From contig NZ_VUOK01000003.1 of NCBI RefSeq assembly GCF_009806555.1, forward strand, positions 594,341 to 658,340: a stretch of DNA of 64,000 nucleotides, given 5' to 3'. The stretch's first letter is position 1. The number at the start of each line of letters is the position of its first letter. The stretch is from Methylobacterium sp. 2A (GTDB taxonomy: Bacteria; Pseudomonadota; Alphaproteobacteria; Rhizobiales; Beijerinckiaceae). Shown piece by piece: positions 49,260 to 55,598 of the stretch. Below the pieces are notes generated by a model, which searched no databases, was not told the origin of the DNA, and was given only the letters and a program-made list of their open reading frames with translations. Made by a program: the position numbers and the translations under genes.

Positions 49260-49436
49260 ATGCTCGGTTGGGCCGTAACTTTCCTCGTGGTTGCCCTCGT
49301 TGCTGCGCTGCTCGGCTTCGGTGGCATTGCCGGCACGGCAATGGAAGCTGCCAAGCTGGTGTTCTTCGTGGCGATTGTCCTGTTCGCGATCTCGGCCGTG
49401 ATCGGCCTGATGCGGGGTCGCTCGCCGACTCTCTGA
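49260..49436 (+). CDS. DUF1328 family small membrane protein
   Basis: A 58-residue protein with two membrane helices: [20 protein letters not shown], then [20 protein letters not shown] and ending [11 protein letters not shown]. This is the DUF1328 (YtjA-like) pattern. The function is unknown, though members are frequent among stress-induced genes. An AAGGA ribosome site precedes ATG, and an exact sigma-EcfG promoter lies just upstream. It is transcribed alone and followed by a terminator. Confidence 0.9.
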   Translation: MLGWAVTFLVVALVAALLGFGGIAGTAMEAAKLVFFVAIVLFAISAVIGLMRGRSPTL

Positions 49437-49490
49437 AGAGGACTCGATAGGCGCCGGCCCTGACCTGGGGCTGGCGTATTGAGAACACAC

Positions 49491-49520
49491 GAAGCCGGCG
49501 CCTCACGCGGCGGCTTTTTT
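49491..49520 (+). terminator. Terminator after the DUF1328 gene
   Basis: AAGCCG (49492) pairs with CGGCTT (49511) around a 13-base loop and runs into six T. A second, longer pairing of AGGCGCCGGC (49449) with GCCGGCGCCT (49494) is also possible. Confidence 0.7.
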
Positions 49521-49559
49521 GTTGCGGCTATTGCGCCGCCAATCCTTGGTCTGCCGATC

Positions 49560-49832
49560 TCAGGACTGGCCGTGCTCATTGCTGTCGAGCTTCGCGATGA
49601 GCTCGGCGAAGCGGTCGGGGACCGGCTGTTGGGTCATCGTATCGTACATCGCGCGCAATTGTGTCGCGAGGCGATTGCGGGTCTGCTCGCTGAGCCCGCC
49701 GCGTGGTGATGCTCGGGAGGCGGGCGCAGTTTGCCCGGTCATCGGGTCCGGGCTCTGCACGTGGCGATTCGAAGCAGTACTTCCGTGCGGTTCGCGCGCG
49801 TGAAGACCCGCCCCCTTCCCCTTATCGACCAT
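49560..49832 (-). CDS. nepR: NepR-type anti-sigma factor
   Basis: A 90-residue protein whose C-terminal 45 residues carry the NepR signature: LSEQTRNRLATQLRAMYD followed by PVPDRFAELIAKLD. NepR holds sigma-EcfG inactive until phosphorylated PhyR captures it. ATG 49832 is chosen for AAGGGG 7 bases upstream; a shorter start at 49742 gives 60 residues, nearer to the usual family length. It diverges from phyR, and an exact sigma-EcfG promoter precedes it, so the circuit is autoregulated. No ecfG gene is adjacent, unlike in many relatives. Confidence 0.85.
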   Translation of the reverse strand: MVDKGKGAGLHAREPHGSTASNRHVQSPDPMTGQTAPASRASPRGGLSEQTRNRLATQLRAMYDTMTQQPVPDRFAELIAKLDSNEHGQS

Positions 49833-49907
49833 CCACATGCCCCTTGATGCCGAACTTGGCCCGGCCACATTGTGCTGCGGCTCGACATACGCCATGGCTG
49901 CGGCTGC

Positions 49908-49933
49908 AACGCCTGCCCGCCGGGATCGGTTCC
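49908..49933 (-). promoter_or_regulatory. Sigma-EcfG promoter of nepR
   Basis: Minus strand: GGAAC, 17 bases, CGTT. It lies 76 bases before the chosen nepR start and 10 bases from the divergent phyR promoter. Confidence 0.75.
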
Positions 49934-49943
49934 GCCGGGGGGT

Positions 49944-49968
49944 GGAACGGAGTGCCGGCCTCCGCGTT
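49944..49968 (+). promoter_or_regulatory. Sigma-EcfG promoter of phyR
   Basis: GGAAC, 16 bases, CGTT, exact consensus, 100 bases before the phyR start codon. Confidence 0.8.
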
Positions 49969-50068
49969 GGGCGGTAAGCTGCGCAGGACAGAAAGCCGGC
50001 CCCGGCATGTCTTCGGTCGTGGACCGGGGAAACGTGGCCGGGCAACACGGCGAGGCACAGGGGATCGA

Positions 50069-50875
50069 ATGTCGACATCGCAACTCGTGGTACAGCACCT
50101 GCCGTACCTGCGCCGCTACGCGCGCGCGCTCACGGGGAGCCAAGTGGCGGGTGACGCGTATGTCGCCGCCACCCTGGAGACCCTTGTCAACGAACCGGAC
50201 ACGCTGGGCCGGAGCACGAACATCAAGGCCGATCTGTTCCGGGTCTTCACCCGGATCTGGAATTCGCTCTCGGTGAACGGCCGCAGCGAGCAGGTCCAGC
50301 ACGATCTTCCGGCGGAGGTCCGCCTCGGCCAGATCACGCCGCTGCCGCGGCAGGCCTTCCTGCTCTCCTGTCTGGAGGGCTTCTCCGAGGAGGATGCGGC
50401 CATCATCCTCGGCGTCGATGTCTCGGAGGTCCGCGACCTCGTGGACGAGGCCGGCCGCGAGCTCGCCGCCGACATGGCGACCGAGATCCTCATCATCGAG
50501 GACGAGCCGCTGATCGCCATGGATCTTGAGGCGCTCGTCGAGGGCCTCGGCCACAACGTCATCGGCGTCGCCCGGACCCGGACCGAGGCGATCAAGATCG
50601 CCGGTGAGGGCGGGAAACGCCCTGGGCTGATCCTGGCGGATATCCAGCTCGCCGACGGCTCCTCCGGCCTCGACGCGGTCAACGACCTGCTGAAGACCTT
50701 CGAGGTGCCGGTGATCTTCATCACCGCCTATCCGGAGCGCTTCCTCACCGGCGAACGGCCGGAGCCGGCCTTCCTCATCGCCAAGCCGTTCCAGCCCGCG
50801 AACGTGTCCGCGGTGATCAGCCAAGCGCTGTTCTTCCAGCAGACGGCGCGTCGGCGCGAGGCCAAGACGGCCTAG
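50069..50875 (+). CDS. phyR: General stress response regulator PhyR
   Basis: A 268-residue response regulator with the reverse domain order unique to PhyR: an N-terminal sigma-factor-like domain (1-135; ARALTGSQVAGDAYVAATLE and LPRQAFLLSCLEGFSEEDAA) and a C-terminal receiver (138-255). In the receiver, Glu144/Asp145 form the acidic pocket, Asp191 in LILADIQLADGS is the phosphorylation site, and Lys239 is in IAKPF. FITAYPERFLTG fits the FATGUY-type motif of this family. Phosphorylated PhyR sequesters NepR and frees sigma-EcfG. PhyR was first described in Methylobacterium extorquens. An exact sigma-EcfG promoter precedes it and a terminator follows. Confidence 0.97.
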   Translation: MSTSQLVVQHLPYLRRYARALTGSQVAGDAYVAATLETLVNEPDTLGRSTNIKADLFRVFTRIWNSLSVNGRSEQVQHDLPAEVRLGQITPLPRQAFLLSCLEGFSEEDAAIILGVDVSEVRDLVDEAGRELAADMATEILIIEDEPLIAMDLEALVEGLGHNVIGVARTRTEAIKIAGEGGKRPGLILADIQLADGSSGLDAVNDLLKTFEVPVIFITAYPERFLTGERPEPAFLIAKPFQPANVSAVISQALFFQQTARRREAKTA

Positions 50876-50938
50876 GCCCGGCGAGGAGGGGCCGGCGCGG
50901 AGTCAGGCGCTGGTCCGAGGATCAGGCTGTATCGGCAA

Positions 50939-50962
50939 CCCCGGCGCGAGCCGGGGTTTTTT
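50939..50962 (+). terminator. Rho-independent terminator of phyR
   Basis: A perfect 7-bp stem CCCCGGC / GCCGGGG with a GCGA loop, followed by six T, 63 bases after the stop codon. Confidence 0.92.
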
Positions 50963-50991
50963 GTTGCCCGCTCGGGTGGTGGACGGCGCAC

Positions 50992-51022
50992 AAAAAAACG
51001 GGCCGGAGAAGGCTCCAGCCCG
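50992..51022 (-). terminator. Terminator of the candidate small RNA
   Basis: Ten-base-pair stem with a four-base loop and seven T on the minus strand. No annotated minus-strand gene needs it, which supports a separate transcript. Confidence 0.85.
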
Positions 51023-51084
51023 TCGATGAGGTTCCGGCCGATGCACAAGGGGAATGCGGGGAGGACCAGGTGGCCGGGTGCAGA
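50992..51084 (-). ncRNA. Candidate sigma-EcfG-dependent small RNA with C-rich loop
   Basis: An exact sigma-EcfG promoter (51088-51112) reads into about 90 bases that end at a strong minus-strand terminator: stem CGGGCTGGAG / CTCCGGCCCG (one G-T pair), loop CCTT, then seven T (50992-51022). No ORF with a ribosome site fits between. Near the 5' end TGCAC can pair with GTGCA, or CCGGCC with GGCCGG; either leaves CCTCCCC (51058-51064) and CCCCTT unpaired. Such C-rich loops bind ribosome sites in other alphaproteobacterial small RNAs, including GsrN, a general-stress RNA of Caulobacter. Start site and size are inferred. Confidence 0.55.
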
Positions 51085-51087
51085 TAG

Positions 51088-51112
51088 AACGGTCGTCCGT
51101 CCGCAGGGTTCC
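51088..51112 (-). promoter_or_regulatory. Sigma-EcfG promoter of the candidate small RNA
   Basis: Minus strand: GGAAC, 16 bases, CGTT. Exact consensus. Transcription would start near 51083. Confidence 0.7.
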
Positions 51113-51243
51113 AAAACGCGCACTTTGTTGGCGAGCGTGGCATGAACGCCACAGGGGATGGTTGTGGATAGCGCGGGTGCGCCGTCGCACCAACAGCCGG
51201 CGCGCGGTCGAATACTCAGCATTCCTGGGCGCGCGATAGGTTA

Positions 51244-51268
51244 GGAACCTGCGATTGCGGGGCGCGTT
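51244..51268 (+). promoter_or_regulatory. Sigma-EcfG promoter of the 121-residue exported protein gene
   Basis: GGAAC, 16 bases, CGTT, exact consensus, ending 41 bases before the start codon at 51310. Confidence 0.75.
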
Positions 51269-51309
51269 GTTCAAACATCCTGTCAAGCTCTCGCAATGAG
51301 GTCGGGGCT

Positions 51310-51675
51310 ATGCTGCGGTCTGGTTTCATTCTGGGCGTGAGTGCTCCTGCCGCTCTCCTGACCGTGCTGGTTCGGCCTGTCGTGCGCGAGACGGCGGACC
51401 GCTGGGTGCCGCCGGTCCCGGCTGCGCAGCTCGCTCCGGCACCGCTGCCCGGCATGCGCCCGGTCTCGCTGGCGATCAGCCCGACGCGTGTCGCGGGTGT
51501 TCAGAAACTCGACGGGCGCGCTGCCCCGGTTGCCGAGGAATCCCAGGATCTGAGCATGAAGCCGATCCTCAAGCAGCCGAATCGCCGGCTCGTCCGCGAG
51601 GGCTGCGAGACCGCCCTCAGTTCCCTGGTGAGCCCCGAAGCCCGGCGCATGACCCCCGGTCGCTGCATTTCCTGA
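51310..51675 (+). CDS. Hypothetical exported protein, 121 residues
   Basis: The N terminus (GFILGVSAPAALLTVLV) is a signal or anchor segment. The rest is Pro-rich then polar (RPVSLAISPTRVAGVQKLDG; KPILKQPNRRLVREGCETAL) with two Cys near the C terminus (REGCETAL and PGRCIS), which could form a disulfide. No family is recognised. An exact sigma-EcfG promoter 41 bases upstream and a strong terminator downstream support a real, stress-induced gene. GAGGTCGGGG precedes ATG. Confidence 0.65.
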   Translation: MLRSGFILGVSAPAALLTVLVRPVVRETADRWVPPVPAAQLAPAPLPGMRPVSLAISPTRVAGVQKLDGRAAPVAEESQDLSMKPILKQPNRRLVREGCETALSSLVSPEARRMTPGRCIS

Positions 51676-51687
51676 AACAGCCGACAC

Positions 51688-51736
51688 ACCAACGCGAAAG
51701 GGCCCCGTCGGGAAGGCGGGGCCCTTTCGCGTTGGT
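51688..51736. terminator. Bidirectional hairpin between convergent stress genes
   Basis: A perfect 20-bp stem (51688-51707 with 51717-51736; ACCAACGCGAAAGGGCCCCG is the left arm) with a 9-base loop, placed between the 3' ends of the exported-protein gene and the KGG gene. There is no T run, so it may stop transcription through stem strength or protect both 3' ends. Confidence 0.75.
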
Positions 51737-51823
51737 GCGCATCTCTGTGAGGCGAAGCGGGAACGAAAACGGCGCCGGTCCCGTGGACGCGGCGCCGCTA
51801 CGCGAAACGGTTACCGTCCAGCC

Positions 51824-52012
51824 TCACTCGGCGCGGCCGGTACCCGTCGACTGACCACCCTTGCGTCCGGCGGACGAGGCAAGCTCGCGGTCTTGGGAAA
51901 AGGAGCGCTTCTCGGCCGGGACGCTGCGTCCGCCCTTGCTGGCGATCTCCCGCTGGCGCTCGAGGTCCATCGAGGCAAAGCCCCGCTTCGAGGTCGAGTT
52001 TCCGGATGCCAT
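51824..52012 (-). CDS. KGG-repeat stress-induced protein
   Basis: A 62-residue hydrophilic protein with the general-stress/Con-10-like motif: KRGFASMDLERQREIASKGG and later ELASSAGRKGGQSTG, two KGG-type units. Such proteins are disordered and accumulate in stress. ATG 52012 has a strong GAGGAGG ribosome site. A near-consensus sigma-EcfG promoter lies 35 bases upstream. Confidence 0.88.
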   Translation of the reverse strand: MASGNSTSKRGFASMDLERQREIASKGGRSVPAEKRSFSQDRELASSAGRKGGQSTGTGRAE

Positions 52013-52046
52013 CAGTTCCTCCTCAGGCTTCGCTTCACCTCGCAAC

Positions 52047-52071
52047 AACCTTCAGCAATAACCAAGGTTCC
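52047..52071 (-). promoter_or_regulatory. Probable sigma-EcfG promoter of the KGG gene
   Basis: Minus strand: GGAAC, 16 bases, GGTT. One mismatch in the first base of the -10 element, which is the least conserved one. Its -10 end is 35 bases from the start codon. Confidence 0.6.
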
Positions 52072-52257
52072 TGTCCGCAGACGTCGTCAAGCTTCCTCCA
52101 GTCAAGCTTGGCCGCAACCAGGATGTTGTCCGCTGCGTTGGTCGGTGATGAACCTGCGGGAATGCGGGTGCGGCGGCAGGCGGAAGCCTCGAAGGCGCGA
52201 TCGAAAGCTGCGCGCGACCTGCCCCGCTACGCGGCCAGGACGAGGAATTGGACACGG

Positions 52258-52464
52258 ATGACGAACCGCAACATGGTGAAGGATGCCGCCGGCGAAGCGC
52301 CGGTGCCGCAGCCCAACACGCCACCCCTGCCGCCAATGCCCGCCCCGGAGGACTCAGCCACGCCGACGACGCGGGACGAGCCGATCGACTCGCCGCATCT
52401 CAACGCCAGCCCCAAGCGCGGAGCGCCCAGGCCCGGTGAGCAGGGGCTGTCCACGAAGCGCTGA
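52258..52464 (+). CDS. Small Pro-rich hypothetical protein, 68 residues
   Basis: A hydrophilic, probably disordered protein (PQPNTPPLPPMPAPEDSATP; DEPIDSPHLNASPKRGAPRP) with no signal peptide. ACGAGGA lies about 10 bases before ATG. No family is recognised, and no sigma-EcfG match was found upstream. It converges with the SCO gene. Confidence 0.5.
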   Translation: MTNRNMVKDAAGEAPVPQPNTPPLPPMPAPEDSATPTTRDEPIDSPHLNASPKRGAPRPGEQGLSTKR

Positions 52465-52476
52465 ACCGGGATCCTG

Positions 52477-53298
52477 TCAGGCGGCCCGCTTCCGCGCGAG
52501 GCGGGTCAGCCCGACGATGAGGAGACCGATCGCCAGGATCGTCACGAGGCCCGCCACGGTGAGGATCCGCTGGATCATCGGCGTGTAAATTCCCCGTGCG
52601 GCATCGTAGCCGTAGCAGAGCAGGGCCAGGCGATCCGCCAAACCGCCTACGCGACCTTCCCCGGCCTCGGTCAGGGCGAGGCGAAGATCCCGTCCGGTCA
52701 GCGCCAGCGGGGAGAGCACCCGGGCCACCCGTCCATCGCCGGCGAGCAGCAGCGCCGCGGCGGGATGGGCGAAGCTGTCGGTGCCGGCATCGTAGATCGC
52801 GGTGTAGCCGAACGATGCCATGAGGCGCTTCAGCGCCGCCTCCGAGACGATCAGCGCTCGGGGGTGCACGGAAGTGACGCGCCCGCCCAGCGTGTCCGCC
52901 AGCATGCGGCGTGCGGCCGCGGTATCGTCGCGGGGATCGATGCCGACCAACACGAACGCATAAGCGTCCGGCGCAAGGCCGGTCGCCGCCAGGGCATCGG
53001 CCGACATCGACACCATGGGGTCGCAGACATTGCCGCAGGTGTAGTCGACCGGCAGCAGCAGCACGGGCCGGCCGCCGATGACGCTCCCCAAGGTCACAGC
53101 CTGTCCGGTCTCCGCCTCCATGGCGGTGAGATCGAGCGGGGCGTGGGCTCCCTGGGGCGGAGCCACCGCGACCCGGGCGAGGTCGGCCTGGGCCAACCGG
53201 GCCCGGACCGGCGAGGTTGCCAGAACGAGAATGGCGACCATCACGACCGCGTGGCCGAAAAGCCGGGCAGGGCTGGACAAGCGTCCGCCGAACCGCAT
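52477..53298 (-). CDS. SCO1/SenC family protein
   Basis: A 273-residue thioredoxin-fold protein. The N terminus is a signal or membrane segment (FGHAVVMVAILVLATSPVRA); the copper-binding motif is YTCGNVCDP (CxxxC) and the partner His lies in DSFAHPAAALLL. A C-terminal membrane helix (AGLVTILAIGLLIVGL) follows, so it is anchored in the inner membrane facing the periplasm. SCO proteins deliver copper to cytochrome oxidase CuA or act as thiol reductants. No oxidase genes adjoin it. ATG 53298 is chosen; longer starts run into the divergent gene. Confidence 0.85.
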   Translation of the reverse strand: MRFGGRLSSPARLFGHAVVMVAILVLATSPVRARLAQADLARVAVAPPQGAHAPLDLTAMEAETGQAVTLGSVIGGRPVLLLPVDYTCGNVCDPMVSMSADALAATGLAPDAYAFVLVGIDPRDDTAAARRMLADTLGGRVTSVHPRALIVSEAALKRLMASFGYTAIYDAGTDSFAHPAAALLLAGDGRVARVLSPLALTGRDLRLALTEAGEGRVGGLADRLALLCYGYDAARGIYTPMIQRILTVAGLVTILAIGLLIVGLTRLARKRAA

Positions 53299-53359
53299 GG
53301 ATGTGCAGGCCCGTCCGGCGCCGCCGTCCAGGGCTTCAGACCCGCTGTGGAGCCCCCGT

Positions 53360-53803
53360 ATGACCCTCGACACCGAGGTTTCCTCCCTGAAGCAGGTGCC
53401 GCTCTTCCGCGAGGTCGAGCCGGCGCGCCTGAAGCTTCTGGCTTTCACCAGTGAGCGGGTGCATTTCGAACCCGGGCAACGGTTCTTTGCCCGCGGCGAC
53501 GTGGCGGATGCGGCCTATGTGATCCTCAAGGGAGCCGCCGAGGTCAGCATCGACGGCCCCGCCGGTCCGGTGCGATTGGCGCTTCTCGGCCAGGACGCCC
53601 TGGTTGGCGAGATGGGTATCCTCGCCGAGCAGCCCCGTTCGGCGACCGTCACGGCGGAGACGGCGGTGACGGCCTTGCGCATCGACCGCGGCGTGTTCCT
53701 GGAATTGCTGGCACAATTTCCACAGATCAGCATCGCCCTGATGCGGGTGCTGGCATTGCGCTTGGAACAGACCAACCAGGCACTGGCCGAGAGCCGCGGC
53801 TAA
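53360..53803 (+). CDS. Cyclic nucleotide-binding domain protein
   Basis: A 147-residue protein consisting of one cNMP-binding domain: VPLFREVEPARLKLLAF, FEPGQRFFARGDVADAAYVI, LLGQDALVGEMGILAEQPRSATVTA in two overlapping parts. The phosphate-binding cassette (GEMGILAEQPRSA) is well kept. There is no helix-turn-helix, so it is not a Crp/Fnr regulator but a stand-alone sensor. It diverges from the SCO gene with 61 bases between. Confidence 0.88.
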   Translation: MTLDTEVSSLKQVPLFREVEPARLKLLAFTSERVHFEPGQRFFARGDVADAAYVILKGAAEVSIDGPAGPVRLALLGQDALVGEMGILAEQPRSATVTAETAVTALRIDRGVFLELLAQFPQISIALMRVLALRLEQTNQALAESRG

Positions 53804-53855
53804 CGCATCCTCCCGGGACGTCGTCCCCGCTTCCGGAACGATGCATGGGCCGGTC

Positions 53856-54299
53856 CTACGCGGCCGGATAGGTGATGAACTCCAGAAGAGACCCGTCCGG
53901 ATCCCGGAAATAGACGCTGACGCCGGCCCCTGCCGCACCGAACGTGTCGACGGGTCCGAGTTCCACCGGTACGCCCCGCGTCTCCAGATGCGCGATCGCC
54001 TCCTCGATCGCCCCCGACCATCGGAAGCAGAGATCGCTGTTGCCCGGCATCACCGGTTGCGCGGCCACCATCTTCGGATGGACTCCGGGCCCGTGGCAAT
54101 TGAGCTGCACGCCGCCGAACCGGTAGGCGAAGCCGTCCCCCCGCGCGACGATCTCGGCACCCACCACGTCGCGGTAGAAGGCATTCGACCGCGCCCAATC
54201 GCTGACATGGATCACGCAGTGATCGAGGTGGATGGCGGGGCTCAGCGAAGCGGCAGGTGCGTCGGCCGTCTGAACCGGAAGCGTCTGGGTCTCGGGCAT
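53856..54299 (-). CDS. VOC (glyoxalase/dioxygenase) family protein
   Basis: A 147-residue protein with the paired beta-alpha-beta VOC fold: IHLDHCVIHVSDWARSNAFY at the start and GVSVYFRDPDGSLLEFITY at the end. The His in LDHC and the Glu in LLEF are likely metal ligands. It resembles catechol-dioxygenase or fosfomycin-resistance type VOC members. The substrate is unknown. Confidence 0.9.
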   Translation of the reverse strand: MPETQTLPVQTADAPAASLSPAIHLDHCVIHVSDWARSNAFYRDVVGAEIVARGDGFAYRFGGVQLNCHGPGVHPKMVAAQPVMPGNSDLCFRWSGAIEEAIAHLETRGVPVELGPVDTFGAAGAGVSVYFRDPDGSLLEFITYPAA

Positions 54300-54457
54300 C
54301 GTTCACTCCGCGCAGGCTCCAACAGCGCTCGGCTGCCGATCAGAATTAGGGCGCAATCGTGGCCGCACGAGTCGGCCAGCCGGAGCCTGCTGCGGCGGAA
54401 AAGCTACATCGTCACCGGCGCGATGACGGTACGCATGTCGGGATGATCGGATACCGC

Positions 54458-55144
54458 ATGACGCACCTGATGAACGCGGATCAACGCCCGGCAGCGAGTC
54501 GCAGGTTTATGCCCTCACGGGTTCTGCTCGCCCTCGCGCTGATCGCATCGCTGGGCGCCTGTCAGACCCGGTCCATGCAGGTCGCACAGGATGATGATGC
54601 GGCCTGGTACATCGGGACCAAGGCCGACAAGCCCTTCGACATCCCGCTGGTCGACACGGAGCGGCTGGACCCGAAATTCCGCCGCCAGCAGGTCAGCTAT
54701 AACGGTCCTGAGCAGCCCGGAACGATCGTCGTCGACATCGACAAGCGTCAGCTCGTGCTGGTGCAAGCGGATGGGACCGCGATGCAGTACGGGGTCGGCG
54801 TCGGCAAGGCCGGCTTCTCCTGGAAGGGCGAAGCGCGCGTCGGCCGCAAGGGCGTCTGGCCGGACTGGAGCCCGACGACCACGATGGTCTCGCTCAATCC
54901 CGATCTGCCGCGGATGCGCAAGGGGGGGCTCGACAATCCGCTCGGCGCCCGGGCCCTGTACCTCTATCAGGGCAACCGCGATATCCTGTTCCGGATTCAC
55001 GGGACCAATGAGCCCTGGAGCATCGGAGAGCAACTCTCGTCGGGTTGCGTCCGGATGCTGAACGAGGACATCGCCGACCTCTACGAGCGCGTCCCGGTCG
55101 GGACCCGGGTGCTCGTGAAGCGTAACGGGAAGTATCGCGTCTGA
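54458..55144 (+). CDS. L,D-transpeptidase (YkuD family) lipoprotein
   Basis: A 228-residue protein. The signal region VLLALALIASLGACQ has a lipobox. The YkuD catalytic domain has GTIVVDIDKRQLVLVQADG, FRIHGTNEPWSIG and the active-site SSGCVRMLNEDI with the catalytic Cys. It cross-links peptidoglycan or attaches proteins to it. The start could also be ATG 54509, directly before the signal region; ribosome sites are weak for both. Confidence 0.9.
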   Translation: MTHLMNADQRPAASRRFMPSRVLLALALIASLGACQTRSMQVAQDDDAAWYIGTKADKPFDIPLVDTERLDPKFRRQQVSYNGPEQPGTIVVDIDKRQLVLVQADGTAMQYGVGVGKAGFSWKGEARVGRKGVWPDWSPTTTMVSLNPDLPRMRKGGLDNPLGARALYLYQGNRDILFRIHGTNEPWSIGEQLSSGCVRMLNEDIADLYERVPVGTRVLVKRNGKYRV

Positions 55145-55154
55145 ACGAGCCGGC

Positions 55155-55400
55155 TCAGCCTGCGGGTTGAGCGGCCTGCGCGCCACTCAGGATCATTCGG
55201 CGGGGCCTCGGTGATCCGGGTGCGGATTCGGCTATCCGCCCGTCCGGGCCCATGCCGTCGCTGGCGAGGATGGCGGCTGCTGTGAGCCCCGCTGGCCGCA
55301 CGGGTACCGCGTCACGATCCGGACCGTACAGGACGGCTGCGCCGACAAGGAGCGCGGCACACAGCCCGAGGGCACCGATCACGGTCTTCAGAACGCTCAT
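55155..55400 (-). CDS. Small membrane-anchored hypothetical protein, possibly leaderless
   Basis: An 81-residue protein with one N-terminal membrane helix (VIGALGLCAALLVGAAVLYG) and a polar, probably disordered tail. No family is recognised. An exact sigma-EcfG promoter ends only 7 bases before ATG 55400, so the mRNA would start at or near the start codon. Alternatively the start lies downstream. It converges with the L,D-transpeptidase gene. Confidence 0.55.
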   Translation of the reverse strand: MSVLKTVIGALGLCAALLVGAAVLYGPDRDAVPVRPAGLTAAAILASDGMGPDGRIAESAPGSPRPRRMILSGAQAAQPAG

Positions 55401-55407
55401 CACCACC

Positions 55408-55433
55408 AACGGTGCTTTTCCCTTGGCCGTTCC
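55408..55433 (-). promoter_or_regulatory. Sigma-EcfG promoter of the small membrane protein
   Basis: Minus strand: GGAAC, 17 bases, CGTT. Exact consensus. Its distance of 7 bases to ATG predicts a leaderless or near-leaderless transcript. Confidence 0.6.
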
Positions 55434-55598
55434 CGCACGGGGCCACACGATGCAGCCGCTGGCGAGGCCGCCCGGAGGCGTGCCAGGGATCGCGCCCCGC
55501 AGCCCTGGCAAGGGGCGTCACTCCGGCAATCCGTGGAGCGACGAACCCGGCATGCGTCCGCGTTGTGCGCGGGATGATCCGGATCCAGTCCGGCGTGA

